NCBI GenBank assembly: GCA_037975125.1
Contig: CM075853.1
Span: 26,448,349-26,512,348, forward strand
From: Latrodectus hesperus
Taxonomy: Eukaryota; Arthropoda; Arachnida; Araneae; Theridiidae
DNA: 64,000 bases
Direction of reading: 5' to 3'
A model generated the notes under the pieces. It saw only the letters and a program-made list of their open reading frames with translations. It had not been told where the DNA came from and did not search any database. This document shows positions 10,355-20,615 of the stretch, piece after piece; the first letter of the stretch is position 1; every line of letters begins with the position of its first letter. The position numbers and the translations under genes were made by a program.

Positions 10355-13300
10355 TTATGGAATGTTGTTTGGGATCTTATGATGACCATAAGAGTAAGAG
10401 GATATACCGTCGTCTAAGAGATACCTTTTATCATCAAAAGGAGAGAGGGAGATTTTGTTGATAGATGTTGTGTAAAGTTGATGGTTTGTGCTTTGTATTC
10501 GTTTTTGTTCCATTCTTTTTATTTCTCTTTGAAATAGACATCGTTTGTAATTATGATGTTTGAGTTGTTTTCTAACAACATTTCTGTTCACTCCCTTAGA
10601 TGTTTTTTCTCACCTTCCGAAGATAGTATAGTGTACATCTTAGACCGTAATCCTATGAATTCGAAGATAGGCTTCCCATTCAATTCATCCTTGAAGCAGC
10701 CAATTTTCTTTTTGTTTTGGGTGCTGAAGAGAGGGTGATCTGGAGGGTAATCGGAGGTATCGTAAATGTTGATATTTTTCTTCATATCATCATATACATC
10801 TTCTGATTTAATCTCGTAGGTAAGAGAGTCTGTATCCGTGAAAAGCAATGATGCATTATTTCCATATTGTCTCTTGATGATGTTGTAGTGGAATTCATAC
10901 ATCAAAAGTTTACTTAACTCTAAGATAACAAACCCAATGTAAATTGGACGATTGAGAATCACTGTGTTTCTCAATCGTTCTATACCTACGAGATCATTAT
11001 CAAAAATTTTAAATTGTTTGAAAGAGGGAGCGGCTACTAATTTTTTTGCTTTGTGTTCGGTGTTTACTAGCTGAACATCTATGTGCTTTCTAACATTCTC
11101 CATTGTTTTTCCATATACACTATTATTCATCAGTTTGAAAAAATCTTTTTCAAACGATGAGGACGCGTTTTTTCGTTGTTCCGTATTAAAGTCGATGTAA
11201 GTTTTAAGCCAAGGTTTTTGATTGAATTTTAAAATTTTATGTACTTTAGTTAATTTTAAGCCTAATGATAAATAAAGTTTTAAATTACGATGATATATTA
11301 TATAATTACTTTTATTTCTTAAATTTGGAATTAATTTAGTAGTGGGTATGAATTTATTACCGTTTAACAAGGAGGATGCGAAAGGAGATAGATCTTCAGC
11401 TGTAACTTTGATTTTTTCTGGTGCTAATGGGTAATCATTATGTAAATCATGCAGGGTTTGAGGATAATCTAAATCTACCTCCAGAATATATCCCTCTGAA
11501 CTATTATCTGATAAATTTAGAATATGATCCAAAAGTTGATCAGATGGTGAAATCCATTCGAATTTTCCAAAAGGTAGTGGTTGAGACATAGCCCAACCGT
11601 ACAAGTTATTTGCATCTAAATACATGATATATTTAGACACATCATCTTCGCAATAATTTTGCATGTACTTGTTGTTTGCTGCAGAATACCGATGTGTTAT
11701 CATAGAAACACCCCCACGAATTCCACGTTCTATAAACAAATGCATGTCTATATCCGTGAATAGTTCGAGTGTTTCTTTGGTCATTTTTAGCGATGCTTGC
11801 CATGCTAAACCGGGAACAGTTACTAAATGTGCACAGTCTAGACCATAGTATTGCATGCAAAGTGACCGAAAATTTTGAAACACATCAGCCAACTGCAACA
11901 CATCAGATTTAACGTACAAGTCATGGTATTCACCTAAATTTTTAATGTTAAAATTTTGCCAAACGTTTTGAGCATGGTTATAATCATCAGAGGAAATACT
12001 TTCTTCTGTTAAAGAGCTATAAAACTCTTCTATAGGAGGAAGCATTTCCTCATTAAATTTGGAAAAATCAGACATATATTCATAGGGATATACTCCTTTC
12101 TTTAATAATAAATGAACGTTAGAATTATTGAAATTTTGATTTAAAATTTTGAATTGATGGGGTTTTAGATTAGAGACTAATTTTTCAAGGGAAGAATTCA
12201 TGAATTGAAAACTATCTATGAAATTTAATGATACTTGTATTTTACCATATGTTTTACTTAAACTAAATGAAATATACTTTTCTAAATTATGGGGGATTAC
12301 ACTCAAGGTATGATCTTTGACTTTCCCCAAACCCTGCATAATTAAATGACCATCATAGTGTTTTAAATTATGGAATACTACTGGAATTTTTTTACTTAGT
12401 TTAAATTTTAAATTGCATGTGGTATGTAATGCTTGTCTATAATTAGGTGTTGAAAAATTCTGATGGTCATGGTCCCTAACGCGATCAGTTCCAAGTGGTT
12501 TGTTACAGATGTTACAATTAGTGGCGTTTCTAAATGAGTGTTCGTGTTCTGGTGTCATTTTTAAAGGGGCTATTGTAATTAATTTATTGGCCAACTCCTC
12601 TTTCTCACGTAATATATTTTCAATGAAACTGTCAACAGCATTGGGTCCTCTATATACTGTGATAGGTTTTAATGTATTACCATCTGGTCCTATGATGATA
12701 TAAGCATAACCACATGGTTTATGGTGAGCAATATTATTTGTGTAAGATGTTGTGGTGTTGGGTGTGCATGTAGATATTTTTTCTATGATTGTTTCGAAAT
12801 CTGCATAAATTATGTAGGGTACGGGATGTTGGAAATGATAATTAGAAAATTCTAAATTGTTATCTTCATGATTTGGCATTTTAATGTTTTGAGGACTATG
12901 CTGTCGACAGTGAATAGCATGTTCCTTTAATGAATGTTCTTCAGCAAAACGATGGAGACACCTGTAGCAATAATGTCGTACACCATCATGCATGGTACGA
13001 TCACTCATTAGCCTTGAAAAGTTCCTTATGAGGCAGTAGTGGGTGGTTTGTTCATTGGAAATGAGCAATAGATTGCAACAATCTTCATCTTCCCTCTCAG
13101 AAATATACAGAGGAAAAACTTCCTCATCATATCCAAAGACATTGATACGAAGATTGTTCAATCTTTCGATGACTGGAATTTTGCCTACAGGAACAGGACA
13201 TTCAACCCCTCCCAAATTAACATCTGTTTCAAAACTTGAATAATGACCGATGCGTTCAGGATGATCCCTCCAATGAATATTGAATCGAAAAGCCAATATA

Positions 13301-13629
13301 CACCAGAGGAGACATTTGTGGTCATTATTCTGAATGTTTAAAACAGCCTTTTTGAGGGCTATTTTCTTTGGGAGAGGTATGTAGCTACTTGCAGCTAATG
13401 GATGATATTTTGCTGAATTTATGCTAAAGAACAAAATTTTCTCCAATACCCAACCAGACCCTCTCTGTGTAAACTCGTCTAAAGAGGAGAGAATTTTCGT
13501 TTCACCTTCTTCAATGTGCTTGTCTATTGTATCAGTTGTGAGTTCAATAGCACATTTGGAACGGAAGAAGGGAGAGGCAAATTCTAATTCTCCATCTTCA
13601 GACATTCTGCTCATTAAAACTTTCACCAC
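10355..13629 (-). pseudogene. Protein-primed family-B DNA polymerase (Maverick type), full-length copy with frameshifts
   Basis: The main frame gives 1,013 residues from 13629 to 10588. 3'-5' exonuclease motifs: YADFE (D277, E279) and FHNLKHYDG (N421, D426). A Cys/His block (C372, C375, DHDH 386-389, C405) resembles endonuclease VII-type zinc motifs seen in such polymerases. Polymerase motif A is DANNLYG (D672), motif B KLMNNSVYG (K832-G840), motif C DTDS (932-935), followed by KMY (997-999). All key residues are present. A 6-A run (7 in the right-arm copy) at about 10602-10607 shifts the frame and ends the protein early. The conserved C-terminal tail, including an ALSPFDDKRY-like block, continues in another frame to 10355. 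At the 5' side the frame abuts the zinc-finger exon through a second shift. The frame has no ATG near 13629 (GTG there), consistent with it being internal to a longer protein. Confidence 0.92.
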
Positions 13630-13657
13630 CCCGTACCATTTAATGGATGATAATTCT

Positions 13658-14077
13658 TCAATGTTCCTCCAACAACTTACTACGAATCTTGGGTCTCATC
13701 TCACCGAAGAATGGAATAAAATCAGATTCGTTTTCTTCGAGAGGTTCGAACGTGAAGATGGCAAAAGTGTTGAGAGCTCTTTGTTGAACTCGAAGACGTT
13801 TAGGGTGGATAGGTACGGCCGTGGACTTACGTTTTACATGATGTGTTGTGCGAACATGTGCAGTTAATTGTAACCTTGAATTAAATTTTAATTCACAGTG
13901 ATTACATTCATGCATTTTATTACGCTGGTGAGTTAACACATGTCTTTTTAAATCATTGTTGCGTGTAAACTTTTTCTCACATATGTTGCAAGCAAAATTT
14001 TTAATATCACTGTGAATCTTCAAGTGTCGATTTAAATTACGTTTCAAGGTAAAACTTTTTCCACACTGATCGCAAAC
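13658..14077 (-). pseudogene. C2H2 zinc-finger exon fused upstream of the polymerase
   Basis: The exon starts at 14077 after a TTTTTAG acceptor and encodes three C2H2 fingers in 140 codons: CDQCGKSF..H...H, CNICEKKF..H..H and CNHCELKF..H...H. A basic linker (KRKSTAVPIHPKRLRVQQ) and an acidic stretch follow. The frame ends at 13658. The polymerase frame is open only from 13696 downward, so the two overlap by 38 bp and a single-base shift in that interval would join them. No classic slippery heptamer is visible, so mutation or a base-calling error is more likely than programmed frameshifting. Zinc-finger plus PolB fusions are, as I recall, common in arthropod Mavericks. Probable role: DNA binding by the replication protein. 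Confidence 0.75.
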
Positions 14078-14426
14078 CTAAAAACCGATATAACTCGTTT
14101 TAGAATTTTTATTTCTCTTTTATTATTTTATAAACATTTAATATTTTAATAGATTTTTTTATTAAAATTTTGTAGAGTATATAACTAACTAATTTTATTT
14201 TACAAACAATTGTGTTTTGATAATTTTCAAATATAAATTCAAGTTAAATTTTTTTTTTAACTTTAGTAAACTTTGAATCAATGCTAATGTTAGAAAATTT
14301 AAATTGTAGAGGGAATTCTATTACTGTACGTATAAACTTTAAAACTTATCAAAAAAGGGGACTTGGTATAAATTTCATATATAACACTGATTACAAAATA
14401 ATATCATGAAACATGCAAGTACTCAC

Positions 14427-14609
14427 ATGAGCAGATGAGTTTGAAATCGATGATTCAGCCTTTGATTTTTTGATAGTTGATGATACGCCACTAGACGATG
14501 TAGTAGTTTCCACATCCCAAACAGGGTTTGAGTCATTCCATTCATCTTGTAATTCTGCGGCGTTGAGAATTTCTCTCAATTCCTCATGAGGAATGCCAAA
14601 GTCAATAAA
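14427..14609 (-). CDS. Upstream exon of the zinc-finger/polymerase gene
   Basis: A 61-codon exon bounded by an acceptor (TTTTCCGTAG) at 14610 and a canonical donor (GTGAGT, 14421-14426). It is open throughout in the phase that joins the finger exon at phase 0 after its terminal His codon. It begins FIDFGIPHEELREIL and is Ser/Thr-rich with a KKSKAE basic patch. The intron to the finger exon is about 349 bp. Earlier exons or the start codon should lie between here and 14917, but I could not place them with confidence. Confidence 0.65.
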
Positions 14610-14729
14610 CTACGGAAAATAAAAATGTTAGTATAATGATCTAATCAAATTAAAAAGAGTTGTTTTCCGGTCAAATACATTCACTTTAAAACAAAGGTAT
14701 GCGATATTACACTGAAATCGCGAGATAAA

Positions 14730-14805
14730 TATATCACGTGACTCTAGCTTTGCGATAACTCTAATCAATGTGATTCGTTATACATGCGTCATCACGTGAT
14801 TGGTG
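14730..14805 (-). promoter_or_regulatory. Candidate promoter of the zinc-finger/polymerase gene
   Basis: Two E-boxes CACGTG (14735-14740 and 14793-14798) are present, the second directly adjacent to ATTGG (a CCAAT box on the minus strand, 14799-14803). They lie 120-190 bp upstream of the first recognised exon in the right orientation. This is single-copy sequence outside the inverted arms. Promoter function is inferred from motif clustering only. Confidence 0.35.
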
Positions 14806-14917
14806 TGTAACAATTCTTATCATAAAATGCAATAGCTATCTTATCATTTAAGTAAACCGATGAATGTACTATATAATTAAATTCTATTAGAATTTATACG
14901 TTTTTTTATTTAAAGAG

Positions 14918-16563
14918 GTATTTCCTCTGGTGATTATAACCATGCTCAAAACGTTTGGCAAAATTTTAACATTAAAAATTTAGGTGAATACCATGACTTG
15001 TACGTTAAATCTGATGTGTTGCAGTTGGCTGATGTGTTTCAAAATTTTCGGTCACTTTGCATGCAATACTATGGTCTAGACTGTGCACATTTAGTAACTG
15101 TTCCCGGTTTAGCATGGCAAGCATCGCTAAAAATGACCAAAGAAACACTCGAACTATTCACGGATATAGACATGCATTTGTTTATAGAACGTGGAATTCG
15201 TGGGGGTGTTTCTATGATAACACATCGGTATTCTGCAGCAAACAACAAGTACATGCAAAATTATTGCGAAGATGATGTGTCTAAATATATCATGTATTTA
15301 GATGCAAATAACTTGTACGGTTGGGCTATGTCTCAACCACTACCTTTTGGAAAATTCGAATGGATTTCACCATCTGATCAACTTTTGGATCATATTCTAA
15401 ATTTATCAGATAATAGTTCAGAGGGATATATTCTGGAGGTAGATTTAGATTATCCTCAAACCCTGCATGATTTACATAATGATTACCCATTAGCACCAGA
15501 AAAAATCAAAGTTACAGCTGAAGATCTATCTCCTTTCGCATCCTCCTTGTTAAACGGTAATAAATTCATACCCACTACTAAATTAATTCCAAATTTAAGA
15601 AATAAAAGTAATTATATAATATATCATCGTAATTTAAAACTTTATTTATCATTAGGCTTAAAATTAACTAAAGTACATAAAATTTTAAAATTCAATCAAA
15701 AACCTTGGCTTAAAACTTACATCGACTTTAATACGGAACAACGAAAAAACGCGTCCTCATCGTTTGAAAAAGATTTTTTCAAACTGATGAATAATAGTGT
15801 ATATGGAAAAACAATGGAGAATGTTAGAAAGCACATAGATGTTCAGCTAGTAAACACCGAACACAAAGCAAAAAAATTAGTAGCCGCTCCCTCTTTCAAA
15901 CAATTTAAAATTTTTGATAATGATCTCGTAGGTATAGAACGATTGAGAAACACAGTGATTCTCAATCGTCCAATTTACATTGGGTTTGTTATCTTAGAGT
16001 TAAGTAAACTTTTGATGTATGAATTCCACTACAACATCATCAAGAGACAATATGGAAATAATGCATCATTGCTTTTCACGGATACAGACTCTCTTACCTA
16101 CGAGATTAAATCAGAAGATGTATATGATGATATGAAGAAAAATATCAACATTTACGATACCTCCGATTACCCTCCAGATCACCCTCTCTTCAGCACCCAA
16201 AACAAAAAGAAAATTGGCTGCTTCAAGGATGAATTGAATGGGAAGCCTATCTTCGAATTCATAGGATTACGGTCTAAGATGTACACTATACTATCTTCGG
16301 AAGGTGAGAAAAAAACATCTAAGGGAGTGAACAGAAATGTTGTTAGAAAACAACTCAAACATCATAATTACAAACGATGTCTATTTCAAAGAGAAATAAA
16401 AAGAATGGAACAAAAACGAATACAAAGCACAAACCATCAACTTTACACAACATCTATCAACAAAATCTCCCTCTCTCCTTTTGATGATAAAAGGTATCTC
16501 TTAGACGACGGTATATCCTCTTACTCTTATGGTCATCATAAGATCCCAAACAACATTCCATAA
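14918..16563 (+). pseudogene. Family-B polymerase, 3' half copy in right inverted arm (C-terminus intact)
   Basis: Open from 14918 to the stop at 16561-16563 (548 codons, no start codon of its own). It carries motif A (DANNLYG), motif B (NNSVYG), motif C (DTDS) and KMY, identical to the long copy. It lacks the exonuclease and zinc regions. Its 7-A run keeps the frame open through the conserved C-terminal tail that the long copy has lost. The two copies are therefore complementary: one lacks the N-terminus, the other has a frameshifted C-terminus. Gene conversion between the arms could exchange the lesion. Confidence 0.9.
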
Positions 16564-17233
16564 TTCCTTGAAGATGATGCCGAATCCAATACCATAATTC
16601 CTTGTATATATTCATAAATCATTAGTTGTACATATTCATTTAAAAAAGCTTGGAAAATAGGCCTACTGGGGAATCTCGCCAAGCATAAAATAAAAGGAGA
16701 TAACGCGCCAAATATGCTGTACGCCTTGCGTGGTGTGGAAATCAGCATTATTTTAACTAATATAAAAACTTTACAGATGTGACCATAAAGGTAAGTAAAT
16801 AGAATTCAGTCATTTATTCTAAGTTCAAATCATTTACAAAATGTCTAGAATTTTATTTTAAAAAATGATCAACTTCAAAACAATTAACATTTGCTTTAAA
16901 TTCCATTAATATTTTTAAATAATAAATTTTGTCAGTAGTATTCGAAAAATAATTAATCTTTTTATCGTAAAAATCTCTTTTCCAATAAAATTTAATTAAT
17001 ATTCTAAAATTCTCAACTTTGTAATTTAATTGAAGATCCATTTTCTTTTAAAATAAAATATGTGTAAATTTTAAATTCTGAAAAATATATTCTATTTGAA
17101 ATTAAATTCTATTACTTTAAAAATAAATTCATATTATTATACACTTTAAAATACATTATAATCCTTAAACATAAAAATTCTAAGTCCTAATCATCCCCTC
17201 TGATAATAAACCATAAAACCCTTTCCCATTCGC
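16564..17233. other. AT-rich non-coding part of the right terminal repeat
   Basis: Mirror of 9685-10354. No credible gene. Confidence 0.4.
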
Positions 17234-17311
17234 AAAGTCCGAGTAGCTCAGTCGATAAGATAACGGACTACCACGGCTGAGGTGCGAGGTTCTGTCCCCA
17301 CGGCTGGAAAT
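17234..17311 (+). other. tRNA-like block in right terminal repeat
   Basis: Mirror copy of the left block on the plus strand. Its A box carries one substitution (TAGCTCAGTCG, last G of the left copy's TGG changed). Two of the four visible differences between the arms fall here. Not a plausible functional tRNA. Confidence 0.5.
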
Positions 17312-17416
17312 GTTCATTTTTAAAAATAAAAATATACAGTTCAAAATTAATCCCATAGAGGGCAGCATTAGTATAAAAAGTTTGAAAATTCCTTAATAGA
17401 TGGCAGCACTATTCAA

Positions 17417-17517
17417 TGACGTCACACACTCTGCTTAGTGATAAGACCCTCGTATAAGATCACAAACATATGACGTCACTCTAAACCCTCGTATAAGACT
17501 ACAAACCTATGACGTCA
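17417..17517. promoter_or_regulatory. Three CRE palindromes in the right terminal repeat
   Basis: Mirror copies of the left set, with TGACGTCA at 17417-17424, 17471-17478 and 17510-17517. They sit 65-165 bp inside the element end. Confidence 0.6.
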
Positions 17518-17589
17518 CCGCTACTGCTGATAAGAGCCTGCTCCGCGCTCCGCGTGTCGGTGAACTGTCATTTTCTCACTACTAACATA

Positions 17590-19688
17590 TCTTCCCAAAA
17601 TATTGGAAAATTGCGAAGATTGTCCTAATTCCAAAAGAAGGCAAAGACCCCACACTCAGTGATTCCTACAGACCGATTTGCCTCCTGCCGGTCTGGGGGA
17701 AAATTTTAGACAAATTACTCATGCGAAGACTCCAACACTTCTACCAGATAAATAATTTGCTCAGTACAAGACAGTTTGGATTCATGAAAGGAAAATCCAC
17801 CTGCGACGCACTACTAGAGATTGTAAACCAAATTAAGCACAACAATAAGAACAAGGAGTACACTTGCTTAATATCGTTAGATATTAAAAACGCGTTTAAC
17901 AGCGCTCGATGGAATGACATCACAGCACTCGCTCACAAACACAAACTACCACAGAACATTCTCCAATTGGTTAACTCATTCCTAACTAATAGAAGCTATC
18001 TCAACTACAACGGTGACAAGACACAATACAATATAGGTGTACCACAGGGCTCAAGCCTAGGTCCTTTCCTATGGCTCATCATTATCAATGAACTACTTAT
18101 TCAGGACTTCGGACAGACAGCACACTGTCAAGCATTCGCAGACGATGTTGCAATTCTGTTAAAGAACAAATCTTACTACAAATTCACTGAGAGCGCCAAG
18201 TTACCTATGGAACATGTCTCAAATTGGGTTAACAAGTACGGACTTAAACTAAGTCTCAACAAATGCAGGTACACGATTTTCACATTCAGTAAAGACATCA
18301 CTAGAAGACCGCCGATTAGAATCGAAGGCAATAGCATTGAATATACGAGTGAAATTAAATATCTAGGGATTTACTTCGACACCAAGCTCACTTGAATGTC
18401 CCACCTTAATAATATCAAGAATAAAATCAGTAATTTACAAAACAAGATCACCAGAATCGCGAGAGTGACTTGGGGATTAAAACCCCCAGTACTTAAACAT
18501 CTTTATAAGATAGTGATTGAAAGTATCATTCTATATGGCTGCCCAGCCTGGTATCAAGATAAAGCTAAAATTAACCAAAAACTCAGCCAAATCCAGAGAA
18601 TTGCTCTAATCAAGATTACAAAAGCGTTTCGTACCACCTCAACGGATGCACTGTGCGTCCTCGCTGGTTGCGTCCCAGCTCATCTTAAGGCAGCATCAAT
18701 CAAAATGAGACATCAATTATGGAACACAGGAGAAAGTGTTAGATTAAAGAATAAAACATGGAATAGCAATAATGCGTGGACACAGGTTCCACTAAACAGC
18801 GAACCGTGGAATATTTGCAATATCAATTGGGACAGCGATTCCAATCATTCTCATTGCTATGCGTACACAGATGGGTCCAAGACTAACCATAAAGTAGGAT
18901 GCGCCTCTGTCATTTACAAAGATAATGTACTTATTCAGAAAATCCAACTAAAATTGAATGAAGAAGCTTCGGTGTTTGAAGTGGAAGCACTCGCCATACT
19001 AGAGACAATGAAATTTATCATTGACAACAACATCCCAAACTGTCACATACATTCGGACTCAAGATCTGTCCTAATGGCATTGGAGGGATTTAATACGTCC
19101 ACACATACACTATCAGATATCAACAACATCGTGAGAAAACACCCGAACAGATTTCACCTGCATTGGGTTAAAGCCCATGCTGGTATTAAACATAATGAAG
19201 AGGTCGATAAAGCCGCTAAAGAAGCTGCAGAATTCGACACCATAAATAGAACTGTCAAACTTAGCCGACAGCAATTTAAGACTTTAACCGATGAGTGGGA
19301 ATTGGAAAATTGGCAGGAACTCTGGAATTTATCGACTAAGACTAGAAGACTTTATCATATCTATGACAAAGTATCCAAAAATAGACTATGTTCGGACTTT
19401 TTCCTACATCAAGTTATGACCGGACATGGGACGTTCGGTACATACAGAAAGAGGTTTCATAATGACACAGACATCTGCCCCCACGATAGTGAAATCCAAG
19501 ACCCCGAACATCTCATCTACAGCTGTCAGAAATACACGGACTTACGACTACAAAACTTCCCTCCAAACTATGGCGGTATGACATTACAAAGACTGCTAAA
19601 ATACCCCAAATTCCGACAAGGCATCAGGGAGATTTTATTACAAGAACTTCAACAACAACTCCAACAAGAGTTTGAAGAAGACGATTAA
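17590..19688 (+). pseudogene. LINE ORF2, C-terminal half: reverse transcriptase and RNase H, one in-frame stop
   Basis: In register with 7909-9334; total ORF2 would be 1,174 residues. RT blocks in order: FPKYWKIAKIVLIPKEGK, FMKGKSTCDA, SLDIKNAFNSARW, GVPQGSSLGP, catalytic FADD near 18139, and YLGIYFD. One TGA at 18393-18395 follows KLT where the family normally has Trp, so it looks like TGG to TGA. The frame then reopens to 19688. RNase H follows with the full D-E-D-D set: YTDGSK, E in FEVEALAI, HSDSRS and the late D in NEEVDKAAKEA. The C-terminus has a CPHDSEIQDPEHLIYSC knuckle. Only this stop, the ORF1 stop and the insertion break the element, so it decayed recently. Confidence 0.92.
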
Positions 19689-19846
19689 ACCAATGAGCAT
19701 GTAGTATGTTACTCACACATTGCAAACTTGTAAATAACTCCTAATCTTTGTAATACCTAACATTGTATTAAACCATTGTAAATAATTTTGTAACTCATAA
19801 CATTGTAACCAAGAATTAATATTTTAATAAAATTAAAAAATGTAAA
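17590..19846 (+). mobile_element. LINE, 3' part
   Basis: Continuation of the LINE that starts near 6655. It holds the ORF2 remainder (17590-19688) and a 3' UTR with ATTGTAA-type repeats ending in an A/T-rich tail with AATAAA at about 19826, then ATTAAAAAATGTAA. Bases 17584-17589 are the second AACATA copy. The inserted element lies exactly between codon positions of ORF2. Confidence 0.85.
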
Positions 19847-19849
19847 GAA

Positions 19850-20153
19850 AGACAGATCTTCCAGTCAAGCGAGTCTCAATAGACGATTTGAGTTTCATAT
19901 ACTTTGCCCATAGGGCGTACGAGAATTTTAAGTCTTTTGCCTGACTTGTTCCTCTCTTGGATTACTATAGACGACTCTAGCCGCATACCTTCGGGTGGGT
20001 CGGCCTACACCTTCATCTTATATGAAACTGAATCATTATCAGTGATTATTGCAGTAAATACACCATGTGAAAGCATTGTTCCTCTTCCTCCTCTTCTTAG
20101 AGTTGTGTTAGTATGTCATTGGGCACCTCTGCTTTTATCAGCATTGTGTACTA
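19850..20153 (-). other. Probable 3' UTR of a second LINE (minus strand)
   Basis: Moderate-GC sequence lying directly downstream (minus strand) of the LINE C-terminal fragment at 20154-20615 and ending where the first LINE's tail abuts it. The assignment rests on position. Confidence 0.4.
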
Positions 20154-20615
20154 TTAACTGCAAACCCAATGCTTCCTAGTTCCAGTTGCTCGGGTCACCC
20201 ACTTTATTAATAAAGTCCGATATAACCCTTTAATGGAGTCTAGGTGTAACTCTCTAGTATAGATGATGCCTAAAGAAGTTAATCTAGGGAGGGCAAGAGC
20301 CTCGCATTCGTAAATGATATGCTTGGCCGTTTCCTCTTGCGTATGACATTTCCTGCAGATAGGGTCTTGCTGAAACAGTCCCATTTTATGGAGGTGTTTT
20401 CTGAAATAGTAGTGCCCAGTTATGAAGCCTACGATTAAACGTATCTTCTGCCTAGAGCATCTTAAAATTTCAGAGGCAATCCTCGCTGATGATCCACAAA
20501 CCATACTTTAAGCATGGGTTTGACCAGGAATGTTGAGCCAAGCTTCATACATCTTCCGTTTTTCCCATCTAAGAACATTGGTTTTGGCGGCCTTCAAATT
20601 GATCTCACAAAAAGG
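20154..20615 (-). pseudogene. C-terminal fragment of a second RNase H-type LINE ORF2
   Basis: Minus-strand frame with one internal TAA near 20511. It contains NLKAAKTNVLRWEKRKMYEAW, TGHYYFRKHLHKMG and the C-x2-C...H...C motif (CRKCHTQEETAKHIIYEC) that closes ORF2 in R1/Jockey-type LINEs after the RNase H domain. It is different in sequence from the LINE at 6.6-19.8 kb, so it is a separate family. The rest of the element is absent (5'-truncated copy). Confidence 0.75.

Larger units (their letters stand above)
9335..11999 (+). repeat. Left terminal inverted repeat of the polymerase element
   Basis: 2,665 bp, reverse complement of 14918-17583. Positions pair as x + y = 26918 as far as the polymerase C-terminus, then 26917 because of one homopolymer base. 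Four differences were found by eye: two substitutions near 9665-9676 (inside the tRNA-like block), A6 versus A7 at about 10602-10607, and one substitution near 11987. Published Polinton repeats are usually about 0.1-1 kb, so these are long. The repeat includes termini, CRE sites, a tRNA-like block, about 600 bp of AT-rich filler and the polymerase 3' half. Confidence 0.95.
9335..17583. mobile_element. Compact Maverick/Polinton-like element with 2.67-kb inverted repeats, polymerase only
   Basis: 8,249 bp inserted into LINE ORF2. Ends read AGTAGTGAGAAAATGAC...GTCATTTTCTCACTACT and are flanked by the 6-bp duplication AACATA (9329-9334 and 17584-17589). Six-base duplications and 5'-AG termini are the published hallmarks of Maverick/Polinton elements, as is a protein-primed family-B polymerase. 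Two inverted arms (9335-11999 and 14918-17583) flank a 2.9-kb single-copy centre. Content: a spliced zinc-finger/PolB gene on the minus strand plus a second copy of the PolB 3' half on the plus strand. No integrase, packaging ATPase, adenovirus-type protease or capsid ORF is present, so it is presumably mobilised in trans. Removing the element and one duplication restores the LINE frame exactly. Confidence 0.88.
14918..17583 (-). repeat. Right terminal inverted repeat of the polymerase element
   Basis: Inverted partner of 9335-11999. Homology starts at 14918 inside the polymerase codons (just upstream of a DYNHAQNVW motif) and runs to the outer terminus. The inner edge is abrupt and falls inside the coding sequence, so this arm holds an N-terminally truncated polymerase copy. 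Confidence 0.95.

Noticed and set aside
13658..13700. Programmed ribosomal frameshift between fingers and polymerase
   Set aside because: No slippery heptamer or obvious downstream structure; indel or base-calling error is simpler.
13421..13867. 148-codon plus-strand ORF
   Set aside because: Antisense to the polymerase N-terminus and finger exon, which have clear motifs.
17237..17310. Functional tRNA gene in the right terminal repeat
   Set aside because: A box is mutated, B box is imperfect and acceptor stem does not pair.
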